A stretch of 64,000 nucleotides of DNA. It comes from Pseudoclavibacter sp. AY1F1. Lineage in GTDB: Bacteria > Actinomycetota > Actinomycetes > Actinomycetales > Microbacteriaceae. The DNA is taken from positions 62,001 through 126,000 of the forward strand of contig NZ_PSTQ01000002.1 of NCBI RefSeq assembly GCF_002931075.1, read 5' to 3'. Both the position numbers and the translations under genes were made by a program. Shown here in pieces: positions 46,659-54,774 of the stretch. The notes under the pieces are model-generated. The model was not told the origin of the DNA, did no database searches, and saw nothing but the letters and a program-made list of their open reading frames with translations. The stretch's first letter is position 1, and each line of letters opens with the position of its first letter.

Positions 46659-46691
46659 GAATAAATCCAGTCATTCACCAGGTATTTATTC
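46659..46691. promoter_or_regulatory. AT-rich inverted repeat upstream of the HNH gene
   Basis: GAATAAAT (46659-46666) and ATTTATTC (46684-46691) form a perfect 8-bp inverted repeat with 17 bp between. It is unusually AT-rich for this window and 44 bp before the HNH start. A promoter or operator is likely. Confidence 0.45.
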
Positions 46692-46986
46692 TGTGAATTG
46701 GTTGATATCTTCGAGAGTGGTGTGAGGGAATCGAGCGACGGAGTCTGGTGCGTTGCACGACGCGAGCCCCCATCGGCTGATTCGTCACCCGGATCTGCTC
46801 GACGCTTCGGTCCACCAGATCACAGACCACCGACAAAGCGCGCACCCGCACCTCAGCTCGCCCCTCTCGCGGTGGCATCTCTCATTCAGCGCCCCGGTCA
46901 GGTTGCGCTGTCGACGCGATCCGCTTCGCTCGCGGTCGCCCTGCGTTGCCTGCGCCAATGCTGGTCATAGCGCCTTGCCCTGACTC
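46692..46986. other. Non-coding part of the gap before the repeat field
   Basis: Several short frames exist but none has a ribosome site or a recognisable product. The sequence grades into the degenerate repeats that start near 46987. Confidence 0.45.
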
Positions 46987-47110
46987 GCATCGCAATGTCC
47001 GCCATCCCGCGAAGCCGCGAAGCCGCGACGCCCGGATGACGACGCTTGCAGGGCGGTGTCCGCACCGCGATGCCCTGCGTCCCGCGAAGGTGCGAAGGCG
47101 CGACGCTAGG
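46987..47110. repeat. Two degenerate copies of a ~49-bp unit 75 bp apart
   Basis: 46987-47035 and 47062-47110 share GCATCGCAATG/GCACCGCGATG, CGTCCCGCGAAG and GCGCGACGC blocks in the same order. On the minus strand both read as LRG-x-x-x-IA-x-R. Confidence 0.7.
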
Positions 47111-47187
47111 TTCCTCGGCCCGCGTCCAGAACGCCCACAGACATGCCGCCCAACGCCGAGGGGCCAAGTCGCGGCCGTAAGATGCCC

Positions 47188-47486
47188 CTCGACTTGGGGC
47201 TATGTCGCCGATGCCACGAAGTGGCTGCAAGGTGCTGCTCGACCCGGGGCTCCGCCGCCGGTGCCTCCACCTGGCCGGAAGCTACTACTCGGCTTGGGGC
47301 TATGCGGCCGCTGCCACAAGGCAGCCGGAATCGAGCCGTCGACTCGGGACTCTGCCGCCCATGTCACGACGTGATCCGAAGCTACCCCTCGACTCGGGGC
47401 TCCGCGTCCGACGCCTCCACGCAGCCGAGGCTATCCCTCGACTCGCGGCAGCGCCGCCGATGCCACGACGTCCCCGGTCTTGCCGC
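47188..47486. repeat. 50-bp tandem array copying the end of the anti-sigma gene
   Basis: Unit anchors CTCGACTYGGGG fall at 47188, 47238, 47288, 47338, 47388 and 47437, an exact 50-bp period (last step 49). The sixth unit is the coding 3' end of the gene at 47431-48312, and the CTA that is its stop recurs at the same place in other units. Copies are diverged, with units 2 and 5 most alike and units 1 and 3 sharing GGGGCTATG. Confidence 0.85.
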
Positions 47487-48312
47487 GGATCTCCACGCTC
47501 GTGACCTCCTCGCGGAGTGCGGCCGCGTTGACGGCGCAGTTGATCTCGACCTCTGAGCCCAGGAAGGTCCCCGAGCCGACGTCTTCGCCCGCGGCGTCGA
47601 CGACGACCACCGAGTAGAACTCACCGCTCGGCAGCCCGTTGACGGTGAGTAGCGTCTCGGTGCCCCAGGTGTGAGCGACGACGCTGCCATCGATCTCGAC
47701 GCCGACGGGTTCGCCTTGGAAGTCGACGGGCTCGACGGCACCGAGCGTTCCGGGGTCGCCGACTGGCGGCGGCGTTTCAGGGCGGGGGAGGAAGAAGCCG
47801 CCGACGACGCCGACCACGAGGCCGACGGCAGCGATTCCTGCGAGCAGGGCGCCTCCGAAGCGTGGACGACGCATCGGTGTGACAGGCGTGCCGCCGACCT
47901 CGCCGACCTCGTCGCGTCCACCAGCTCTATCAATGCCTCTGCGCGCGGCGACAACGTCACCTGCGTCAGCTGTGCCGGTAGCGCCAGCTGACCCATCCGC
48001 GTCAGTTGGTCCGACCAGACCAGCGGGTCGAATGTGTCGGTCCTCGTCGCCGAGTTCGCGGCTGTCGACGCCGCCATCTGCAGCCCCTAGTGCCAGCACG
48101 GCATCGCGAAGCTCGTCGCCCGGCGTCGCATCCACCCACTCGGGAAGCCCCGAGAGCTGCCCCGTGAGGGCCCGGAGTTCCTCCAGCTCCGCATCGACTG
48201 TGGGGTCGGATGCTCGCATGCGCTCGAGTTCGGCTGCTTCGGTTTCGGTCAGCTCGCCCACGAGGGCGGCGGCGATGAGCTCGGCGCGGCGGTCTGCGTT
48301 GTGGTCAGTCAC
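47431..48312 (-). CDS. RskA-like anti-sigma factor
   Basis: 293 residues. The cytoplasmic N-terminus (~1-70) has the anti-sigma pattern AAALVGELTETEAAELERM...DPTVDAELEEL. A Gly/Asp-rich linker follows, then one membrane helix at ~155-175 and an extracytoplasmic domain ending LPSGEFYSVVVVD...GSEVEINCAVN, as in anti-sigma-K. It overlaps the sigma gene by 8 bp and is made with it. The stop codon lies exactly at a repeat-unit border of the 50-bp array, and the C-terminal residues PRVEG are encoded by the last unit. Confidence 0.85.
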   Translation of the reverse strand: MTDHNADRRAELIAAALVGELTETEAAELERMRASDPTVDAELEELRALTGQLSGLPEWVDATPGDELRDAVLALGAADGGVDSRELGDEDRHIRPAGLVGPTDADGSAGATGTADAGDVVAARRGIDRAGGRDEVGEVGGTPVTPMRRPRFGGALLAGIAAVGLVVGVVGGFFLPRPETPPPVGDPGTLGAVEPVDFQGEPVGVEIDGSVVAHTWGTETLLTVNGLPSGEFYSVVVVDAAGEDVGSGTFLGSEVEINCAVNAAALREEVTSVEIRGKTGDVVASAALPRVEG

Positions 48313-48823
48313 GAGCTCCTCCTGTTTCGTCGAGGTGACCGCGGGCGGCGCGGAGGCCGTAGAAGACGCGGGTGCGGAGAGTGGCGACGGGCACCCCGCA
48401 GCGGGCGGAGAACTCAGCGTAGCTGTAGCCCGTCAGGTGGATGGCGACGATCGCTTCGCGCTGTTCGTGCGGCAGGCGGGCGAGGGCTTCGGTGAGTCCG
48501 AGCCCGGTGAGAGGGTCGGGTGTCTCGGCTGCCGGCTCGCCGGTGTCTGTCGGGGGATCGCTCGCTGAGATGCGGGGCAGTCGTTCGCGGGCACGCAGCG
48601 CGTCCGCGATGACGTTGCGGGCGATGGCGAACAGCCAGGTGCGCTCACCGCCCTTGGTGTGATCGAAGCTGTCGCGGGCCCGCCACGCTCGCAGGAATGT
48701 CTCCTGCACGCAGTCCTCAGCGAGCGCACGGTCGCGGAGAGCGTTGACGCTGAAGCCGAGTAGCACCCCGCCGTGGTCGCGGAACGCAGAGTGGAGGTCG
48801 AACGAGTGTGGCGCATCCGCCAT
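48305..48823 (-). CDS. ECF-type sigma-70 factor
   Basis: 172 residues. Region 2 is FSVNALRDRALAEDCVQETFLRAWRARDSF, seen in two blocks, with TWLFAIARNVIADALR. Region 4 is EALARLPHEQREAIVAIHLTG and FSARCGVPVATLRTRVFYGLR. ATG start after GAGAGGAC; frames open upstream to 48901. Co-transcribed with the anti-sigma gene and divergent from the CHRD-sortase pair, which is its likely target along with its own promoter. Confidence 0.9.
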   Translation of the reverse strand: MADAPHSFDLHSAFRDHGGVLLGFSVNALRDRALAEDCVQETFLRAWRARDSFDHTKGGERTWLFAIARNVIADALRARERLPRISASDPPTDTGEPAAETPDPLTGLGLTEALARLPHEQREAIVAIHLTGYSYAEFSARCGVPVATLRTRVFYGLRAARGHLDETGGARD

Positions 48824-49130
48824 CCGTGCGTGTCCTCTCGTTGTCGTCCCCCTTGCGGGGTCAACGATAACGGCACTGCTCACGGTTCCTCCCTCCGGCA
48901 CCTCAACTGCGGTTGGTAGAGACCAACGGCGGTAGGTAAAGGGGTGTACTCACGGAATCGGTGCCGCGTTCAGAATCGGCGCGAAAAACTTGCGCGAAGA
49001 ATCTCCGCCAAGACCTTCCGCGAAGAAGTTTGAGAAAAGTTCAGGCAGTCATGAACGCGGGAGGGATCGGCGCCGTATGCCCCTGTACGACGGCTCCACC
49101 GGGGAGCTGCGAAGCAGGAAGGCACCCCTC
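48824..49130. promoter_or_regulatory. Divergent control region between sigma gene and CHRD gene
   Basis: 307 bp. Contains a perfect GTTGGT-AGAG-ACCAAC palindrome (48912-48927) and an A-rich stretch at 48986-49044 with repeated CGCGAAGAA-type words. No gene. ECF-type promoters are expected here, but I cannot assign -35/-10 boxes with confidence. Confidence 0.4.
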
Positions 49131-49853
49131 ATGCCCAAGCACACGTTCGCGAAGTCGCTCACTCTCGGCGCCACAGCTGTCGCCGCCATCGCTCTTGTCG
49201 CTGCCGCGCCCGCAACCGCGGAGACGGAAGTCTCCGAACCCGACTCGTTCACGAGCGCCTACACGGTCATGGCGACCCCGGATGCGGTCATCAACAACGA
49301 TGGCGATGTGACGCCGGGGGAGCCCGGTTCGATGGGCCAGTTCGACTTCCGTATTAACTCCGACCTGAACATCATCTGCTACGACATCACCCTCACGGGT
49401 GTGACGGGCGAATACGAGAGCCCGGCGAAGACCGCGACGCACATCCACGAAGCCGCCGAGGGGCAGGCCGGCCCGCCGCGCATCGCGTTCCCGAACCCCA
49501 CCGACAACGGTGACGGCACGCGCACGAGCAGCGGCTGCCTTGAGGGTCCGTTCACGACGGGCCTCAACAGCGACGCGGGTACGGACACGGGCGAGGGGTT
49601 CACGCTCAAGCAGATCGAGGCGAACCCGGCCGGTTTCACAGGCGACTCGCACACGGCTGACTTCAAGGCCGGCGTCGTGCGCGGCCAGCTCGTGCAGGTG
49701 CCGGTCGGTGGCGTCGACACGGGCGCCGGCGGCGCTGCTGCTGCCGGTGGCCTCGACGCCACGACGCTCGGCTTCCTCGGCCTCGGTGGCCTCGCCGTGG
49801 TGGGCGCGGCTGGCGTTGCGGTTGCGCGCAAGGCTCGCGCCGCGGGTCAGTGA
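49131..49853 (+). CDS. CHRD-domain secreted surface protein
   Basis: 240 residues. Signal peptide with cleavage near ATA-ETEV. A CHRD (chordin-type) domain at about 65-195 has IICYDITLTGV, ATHIHEAAEGQAGPPRIAFP and GVVRGQLVQVP. The C-terminus has a Gly/Ala spacer and a membrane helix (TLGFLGLGGLAVVGAAGVAVARKARA) without an LPxTG motif. ATG after AGGAAGG. Its stop overlaps the sortase start by 4 bp, suggesting it is a partner of that enzyme. Confidence 0.85.
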   Translation: MPKHTFAKSLTLGATAVAAIALVAAAPATAETEVSEPDSFTSAYTVMATPDAVINNDGDVTPGEPGSMGQFDFRINSDLNIICYDITLTGVTGEYESPAKTATHIHEAAEGQAGPPRIAFPNPTDNGDGTRTSSGCLEGPFTTGLNSDAGTDTGEGFTLKQIEANPAGFTGDSHTADFKAGVVRGQLVQVPVGGVDTGAGGAAAAGGLDATTLGFLGLGGLAVVGAAGVAVARKARAAGQ

Positions 49854-50539
49854 CCACGAAGCTCGTTCGATTGCCGGGGCGCGCACTGCGCGTCCCGGCG
49901 CTCGCCGTTGCAGCTTTGCTCCTTGTGAGCGGATGCGCGGCCGCGCCGAGCGGGGTGGGTTCAGCTCGCGAGGTCACCCGGTCGCCGGCGGCTTCCACCG
50001 AGGTCACGCCGGCGGCCCCGGCCGAGGCTTCGAGTGTGGCGCCGTCGCCGGAGGCACCATCTCCCGCGGGGACGGGCGGCGTCGAGGTGCTGCCTGAAGG
50101 CATCGAGCCGACCGCCGTCTCGATCCCCGCCATCGACGTGGAGGACACGCTCATCGACCTCGGCATCGCCGCCGACGGCAAGATGGAGGTGCCCGTCGAT
50201 TTCGACGAGATCGGCTGGTTCACGGGCGGCGGGAAGCCTGGTGGGCGCGGGCCGACGGTCATCGCAGCGCACGTTGATGGCCTGGCAGGCCCTGCCGCGT
50301 TCTTCCGCCTCGACGAGCTCGCTTCGGGTGACGTCGTCAACGTGACCGACGCCGAGGGCGGGGTCACGAGCTACCAGGTCACCGAGGTTGTGACCGTCGA
50401 CAAGGCGGAGTTCCCGACGGCGCGCGTCTTCGGCGCTGTTCCGGGGGACGAGCTGCGGCTCATCACGTGCGGTGGCTACTTCGACCGCGACGTGGGCCAC
50501 TACGACAAGAACGTCGTCGTGTTCGCGGCGGTGGTCTAA
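49850..50539 (+). CDS. Class F sortase
   Basis: 229 residues. N-terminal lipobox-like LLLVSGC, a Pro/Ala/Ser-rich spacer to ~residue 80, then the sortase barrel: VSIPAIDVEDTLIDLGI, catalytic histidine in IAAHVDG, catalytic cysteine in LRLITCGGYFD and the end GHYDKNVVVFA. A lysine stands near where an arginine is often seen. GTG start in GTGA overlap with the CHRD gene. Class F sortases are short actinobacterial enzymes, and the CHRD protein is the obvious partner though it lacks a classic sorting signal. Confidence 0.88.
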   Translation: MTTKLVRLPGRALRVPALAVAALLLVSGCAAAPSGVGSAREVTRSPAASTEVTPAAPAEASSVAPSPEAPSPAGTGGVEVLPEGIEPTAVSIPAIDVEDTLIDLGIAADGKMEVPVDFDEIGWFTGGGKPGGRGPTVIAAHVDGLAGPAAFFRLDELASGDVVNVTDAEGGVTSYQVTEVVTVDKAEFPTARVFGAVPGDELRLITCGGYFDRDVGHYDKNVVVFAAVV

Positions 50540-50786
50540 GGGCTGCTGGCGTCCGGCGCCTCGCTCAGAAGAGCGTGCCGGACGCTGTGATGATGCCGAC
50601 ACTGATGATGGTGCCTCTGCCGGATGCTCGCGGATGCTCGCAATCCTGATACGGCACGGCTCCGAATGGTGTGCGGATGTGTCGAAGCATCCGGGTTCCG
50701 CTCTCCGCTCTCCGGGTCGGGGGACCCTCTCCCTGTGGCGGCTTCCAAGCGTCCGACTGGAAGCTCCAGAAGTGAGGTCCGTGACG

Positions 50787-51476
50787 ATGCTCACGCTTGA
50801 AGCAGCACCGGCAGCACCGGCAGCACCGGCAGCACCGGCAGCACCGGCAGCACCGGCAGTACTCGCCGTATCCGCCGTGAGGGAGTTGCCGAACCGCACC
50901 CGTACGAAGGCCATGGCTCAGTTCCGGAGCGTGGCCGCCCCAGACGACAGCGACGAGTTCCTCGCGGGGCTCGCGTCGCTCGGCGATGCCCGCGCCTTCG
51001 ACCTGCTTGTGCAGCGATACCGAACCCTCATGTACGTCTGCGCTCGCCGGCGCCTCGGTTCCGACGCCGAGGCCGAGGACGTCGTGCAGGAATCACTCGC
51101 GCAGGCCTGGACCAAGATGTCGACTCTCAAGGACCTCGCGGCCGTGCGGTCCTGGATGCTGCGCATCGTCACATCCCGCAGCGTGGATGTGCTCAGGCGC
51201 CGACGCGAGCACGACCGGGTCGACGAGTGGGAGCCCGCAGCGTCGGAGAACGAGTCGCCGACGACAAACGCGCAGCTCGCGCTCCTTTCCGCAGCTCTCC
51301 ACGTCGCCCTCTCGAACCTCCCCGAGCAGCAGCGCCGATGCTGGGTCTCGCGGGAGCTCACGTCGATGAGCTACCAGGACATCGCCGACCAGCTCGAGAT
51401 CCCCGTGAGCACCGTTCGCGGGGCCATTGCGAGGGCGCGGAAGGCGCTTGCGGTTGCGATGGCGGATTGGCGGTGA
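50787..51476 (+). CDS. ECF-type sigma-70 factor with N-terminal Ala-Ala-Pro repeat
   Basis: 229 residues. Residues ~6-23 are six AAP tripeptides. Sigma region 2 runs from ~67 (FDLLVQRYRTLMYVCARRRL, AEDVVQESLAQAW) and region 4 near the C-terminus (LSNLPEQQRRCWVSRELTSM, YQDIADQLEIPVSTVRGAI). No anti-sigma gene is adjacent, so it is an orphan. The start is uncertain: ATG 50787 follows GAGG; an ATG near 50912 would drop the repeat and leave a conventional protein. Confidence 0.82.
   Translation: MLTLEAAPAAPAAPAAPAAPAAPAVLAVSAVRELPNRTRTKAMAQFRSVAAPDDSDEFLAGLASLGDARAFDLLVQRYRTLMYVCARRRLGSDAEAEDVVQESLAQAWTKMSTLKDLAAVRSWMLRIVTSRSVDVLRRRREHDRVDEWEPAASENESPTTNAQLALLSAALHVALSNLPEQQRRCWVSRELTSMSYQDIADQLEIPVSTVRGAIARARKALAVAMADWR
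50802..50855. repeat. Six perfect 9-bp repeats
   Basis: Six identical GCAGCACCG units, in frame if the sigma factor starts at 50787. Perfect identity suggests recent slippage. Confidence 0.92.
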
Positions 51477-51582
51477 GTGGAGCGGCTCGCTCTGGCAGGG
51501 CGGACTGGCGTTGATCGGGCGAGCGGGCTTGCCCGCGATTAGCGCGGCTGGACGCGCCGTCGGACTGGTTTCCCCGTTTCTC

Positions 51583-52326
51583 CTATCGGCCGAGCCATCC
51601 GCCGTCCACGGGCAGGATCGTGCCGTGCACGTAGTCGGCGTACGGAGTACAGAGGTACACGACGGCGTTCGCGATGTCTTCTGGCAGCGCCCACCGGCCA
51701 GCAGGGATGCGTTCGTTGAGCTGCCTGAAGCGATCGGGGTCGGCGAGCAGTGCCTCGTTCATGTCGGTCTGCACGTAGCCGGGGGCGACACCGTTGACGT
51801 TGACGCCGTGTGAGGCCCACTCGTTGCTCAGTGCCTTGGTTAGCTGCGCAACAGCACCCTTGGATGCTGCGTACGCGGGCACCCGCAGGCCGCCCTGGAA
51901 GGAGAGGAGCGACGCGAGCGTGACAATCTTGCCCTCACCCCGCGCCACCATGTGGGCTCCGAAGCCCTGGCTGAGCTGGAACACCGCGCTCGTGTTGATC
52001 TGCATGACCCGGTTGAAGTCTGCGAGCGGAAAGTCGACGGAGTCATGGCGGATCTGCGTTCCAGCGTTGTTGACGAGGATGTCGACGGCGCCGATCTCGG
52101 CGATCGCCGCCCCGATCGAGTCTGCGTCCGCGAAGTCGACCGAGACGCCCGTGAGGCTGCGCTCGAGCTCGTCGGCCAGGCGAAGGAGGCTCGGTGAGAC
52201 CGGCCCGCGTTGCAATGTCGTCACGTCCGAGCCGCTCCGCATGAGCGTGGCGGCAACCGCTTCGCCGATGCCGCGCGAGGCTCCCGTGACGACGGCTTTC
52301 TTGCCATGCAGTACGTCGTCAAACAT
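51583..52326 (-). CDS. kduD: KduD-type SDR (2-dehydro-3-deoxy-D-gluconate 5-dehydrogenase)
   Basis: 247 residues, classical SDR with VVTGASRGIGEAVA, NNAGTQIRHD, catalytic serine in TLASLLSFQGG, YAASK, and end PVDGGWLGR. The phrase NNAGTQIRHDSVDFP and the QTDMNEALLADPDR segment are typical of KduD/gluconate 5-dehydrogenases. Expected step: reduction of 2,5-diketo-3-deoxygluconate to 2-keto-3-deoxygluconate, directly after KduI (gene at 59874). Its start overlaps the stop of the upstream dehydrogenase by 8 bp. Confidence 0.86.
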   Translation of the reverse strand: MFDDVLHGKKAVVTGASRGIGEAVAATLMRSGSDVTTLQRGPVSPSLLRLADELERSLTGVSVDFADADSIGAAIAEIGAVDILVNNAGTQIRHDSVDFPLADFNRVMQINTSAVFQLSQGFGAHMVARGEGKIVTLASLLSFQGGLRVPAYAASKGAVAQLTKALSNEWASHGVNVNGVAPGYVQTDMNEALLADPDRFRQLNERIPAGRWALPEDIANAVVYLCTPYADYVHGTILPVDGGWLGR

Positions 52327-53323
52327 CCGCTGCCCCCTTGGGCGCCCGGGCGGCCAGCGCGAGAGCGTTGACGGTGTTCCGGACCTCGCGCCCGGCGCAG
52401 ACGTCCAGGATGTTCTGCATGGCGCGGCGCTTCAACTCAGAGAATGACTCCTCGCTGTACCAAGCGGCGTGGGGTGTGAGCAGGACCTGCTCGAAACGCA
52501 GGAGCTCGCTCGTGAGGGGGAGTGGCTCCTCCTCGAAGACGTCGAGTCCCGCGGCCGAGACGATGCCGGAGTCGAGCGCTCGAACGAGCGCGGTCGTGTC
52601 GACGACCCCGCCTCGACACGTGTTGACGAGCTTGATTCCGCGCTTCATGCGCGCGAACGCGTCGTCATCGAGGATGTGCTTCGTCTGCGGGATGAGCGGC
52701 AGGTGCAGCGAGAGGATGTCAGACTGCGCGAGGAGCTGATCTGGGCTCACGACAGGCGTTCCGTCTGGTGTTGTCTCTCCCGGCCTGAAGCGTGGATCGC
52801 TCCCCATGACGTTGAGTCCGAGTCCTCGCGCCTTGCGCGCTGTCGCCTCCCCGATGAGGCCGAGCCCGTACAGGCCGAGCGTCGTCGCCGAGAACCGGTG
52901 CAGTGGCTGCGCGGGGCCGAGGTCGGAGATGCCGCGGCGCATTCCCTTGTCGAGCACGGGCAGTCCGCGCAGGAGTGCAACGATGTGCGCTATCGCGTGG
53001 TCGCTCACGTCTTCGGTGCCGTAGTCGGGCACATTGCAGACCGCGACGCCATTCGCGGTCGCGGCCTCGACGTCAACCGTGTCGACTCCGACGCCGTAGC
53101 GGCCCACAGCTCGCAGGTCCGGCAGTGCGGCCAGCACGTTCGCGGTGACGGGCGCGTACTGCGTGAGGATCGCGCTCGCGCCGCGGGCTGCGGCGATGAC
53201 GTCGGCTTCACTGCTGCACTGCGCGAGAAGCAGCTCGTACCCGGCCTCGTTCGCGATGACGCGCTCGATCTCGACGCTGCCATGGTCGCAGTCGGTGATC
53301 ACCACTTTTTGGGCTTGCTGCAT
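52319..53323 (-). CDS. D-2-hydroxyacid dehydrogenase, CtBP-like
   Basis: 334 residues. NAD motif GLYGLGLIGEATARKA (~residue 150), catalytic arginine in VNTCRGGVVD, glutamate in DVFEEEPLP and histidine in LTPHAAWYSEES. Resembles the C-terminal-binding-protein/phosphoglycerate dehydrogenase branch. First gene of a minus-strand pair with kduD, starting 84 bp from the IclR gene. Probably reduces a 2-keto acid from the same pathway; the substrate is unknown. Confidence 0.86.
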   Translation of the reverse strand: MQQAQKVVITDCDHGSVEIERVIANEAGYELLLAQCSSEADVIAAARGASAILTQYAPVTANVLAALPDLRAVGRYGVGVDTVDVEAATANGVAVCNVPDYGTEDVSDHAIAHIVALLRGLPVLDKGMRRGISDLGPAQPLHRFSATTLGLYGLGLIGEATARKARGLGLNVMGSDPRFRPGETTPDGTPVVSPDQLLAQSDILSLHLPLIPQTKHILDDDAFARMKRGIKLVNTCRGGVVDTTALVRALDSGIVSAAGLDVFEEEPLPLTSELLRFEQVLLTPHAAWYSEESFSELKRRAMQNILDVCAGREVRNTVNALALAARAPKGAADV

Positions 53324-53407
53324 GAGATCCTCCCGTGGACATAGAATTTTGAGACATCATTCCATAATCCAAGGTTAATGTCGCCCGCTAGGAGTTCGGG
53401 GTCGAAG

Positions 53408-54223
53408 CTAGAGTCCCTCTGGTGCTCCGAGGACGGCGGAGACCCGGCGGCCCGCGCGGATGACTCGGTCGCCGAGTTCATGCAGGCGCTCATCGGTGTC
53501 GAGGCGGTTCGATGGGCCCGCGATGCTCAGTGCCGCGCACACGACGCCCGAGAAGTTGAAGATGGGCGCCGCGACTCCTCGAATGCCGTCCCGGTTCTCG
53601 CCTCTGTCGATCGCATAGCCGCGGTCGCGAGTCTCCGCGAGGTCGCGGTAGAGCTGGTCGAACGAAGTGATGGTGTGCACTGTGCTCCCGACCAGGGCCT
53701 CGGGGAGGCGCTCGCGCCTCTGGTCGCTCGGGAGCTGGGCCAGGATCGCCTTGCCGATCGCGGTCATGTATGCGGGTCGTGTGTCGCCCACCTTGCTGAA
53801 GATGCGGATGGGGTTCGGGCTGTCGACGAGTTCGATGTAGACGACGTCCTTGCCTGTCAGGACGCCGAGGTGCGCGGTCTCTCCCGACTCGGCGACGAGC
53901 TCGCGGAGCACTGGAAGTGCCGCCCTGCGGTAGTCGAGGCGACTCAGGTACTCGGCGCCGAGCTTTGCCGTGAGCATGCCGAGCGAGTAGACGCCAAGCT
54001 CTTCGTCGAAGTGCAGCATGTCGCGCCTCGTCAGGGTGAGGAGCATCCGCTGCGTCGTCGCCTTGCTGTATCCGAGGATGCCGGTGCACTCGGCCAGGGT
54101 CACGCCCGGGCGCGGTGCGGCCGCGATGTACTCGAGGATGTCCATGGCCTTTTCGAGGCTCTGGGTTCCCGTTACTCGCTCCGCTGAGGTCAGCCCTCCC
54201 GATGAGATCACTCGATCAGTCAT
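53408..54223 (-). CDS. IclR-family regulator
   Basis: 271 residues. The N-terminal winged HTH (QSLEKAMDILEYIAAA, LAECTGILGYSKATTQRMLLTL) is followed by the IclR effector domain (RIFSKVGDTRPAYMTAIGKAILA, GYAIDRGENRDGIRGVAAPIF). ATG start with AGGAAG upstream; the frame is open to 54262. It sits between the two arms of the kdu cluster and likely represses both until a sugar-acid intermediate binds. Confidence 0.9.
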   Translation of the reverse strand: MTDRVISSGGLTSAERVTGTQSLEKAMDILEYIAAAPRPGVTLAECTGILGYSKATTQRMLLTLTRRDMLHFDEELGVYSLGMLTAKLGAEYLSRLDYRRAALPVLRELVAESGETAHLGVLTGKDVVYIELVDSPNPIRIFSKVGDTRPAYMTAIGKAILAQLPSDQRRERLPEALVGSTVHTITSFDQLYRDLAETRDRGYAIDRGENRDGIRGVAAPIFNFSGVVCAALSIAGPSNRLDTDERLHELGDRVIRAGRRVSAVLGAPEGL

Positions 54224-54297
54224 GGATTTCCATTCTTCCTGGGCGGGCTGTCGCGGCGCCATGGCGATCGGCAGTGCTCCGGCACATTTTACAAAGC

Positions 54298-54358
54298 TGC
54301 AACGAAATTTCTATTGCAAGTGCTCGTGAGCTTATGGGACAGTGTTTCAAATTTCAAC
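54298..54358. promoter_or_regulatory. Putative IclR operator region of the cupin-ABC-kduI operon
   Basis: Contains TGCAA...TTGCA ends around GAAATTTC (54298-54318) and a TTTCAAATTTC stretch (54344-54358), both AT-rich against the background. A TTTACA box lies just upstream at an 18-bp distance from TATTGC. Assignment to IclR is inference. Confidence 0.4.
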
Positions 54359-54408
54359 GCGTGCCAGTCAGCTTGGAACGCAGCTCCGCTCAGAAAGGTG
54401 CATGACAT

Positions 54409-54774
54409 ATGGGCGCATTCCCCCTCGACCCAGTCAGCCAGCAGAACCTCGCCGCGATACCTCTCGGCCCCAGTGCGAACCCGGCACGCGTCATTTCCGG
54501 CGCACCGGAAGCCCACGAGCTCGTCCTCCACGAGGATGCAACCACTGAGATCGGGGTCTGGGAGATCACAGCCGGGAGCTTCCACTCGAGCAAAGTCGGC
54601 ATCTCCGAGTACATGTACTTCCTCGCAGGCACCGGAACGATCACTCGAGAGTCCGGAGAAGTCGTGCCGTACCGCCCAGGGGACTACATCTCGCTGCCAG
54701 ATGGCTCACACGTCGTGTGGGATGTACAGGAGCGAAGCCGCAAGCTGTACGTGATCACGCAGTCGCCAGCATGA
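54409..54774 (+). CDS. Small cupin-domain protein
   Basis: 121 residues, single beta-barrel cupin with EIGVWEITAGSFHSSKVGISEYMYFLAGTGTI seen in parts and YRPGDYISLPDGSHVVWDVQE. Metal-binding residues are partly present (EYMYFLAGTGTI in place of the first HxH-type motif, H in GSHVV). First gene of the plus-strand operon, with its stop overlapping the permease ATG. It may be a sugar-acid binding or isomerising accessory, but no function is assigned. Confidence 0.82.
   Translation: MGAFPLDPVSQQNLAAIPLGPSANPARVISGAPEAHELVLHEDATTEIGVWEITAGSFHSSKVGISEYMYFLAGTGTITRESGEVVPYRPGDYISLPDGSHVVWDVQERSRKLYVITQSPA

Noticed and set aside
46898-47230. Minus-strand 110-codon frame with repeated LRG-x-x-x-IA motifs
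   Set aside because: No ribosome site, composition is that of the repeat field, and the repeats explain the motif. Treated as non-coding.
47188-47486. CRISPR array
   Set aside because: Units are contiguous and diverged with no identical repeats separated by unique spacers, and no cas genes are present.
47143-47556. Plus-strand frame with repeated CRRCH-like words that looks like a cysteine-rich or cytochrome-type protein
   Set aside because: The words come from the 50-bp array read through shifting frames, and the frame runs antisense into the anti-sigma gene.
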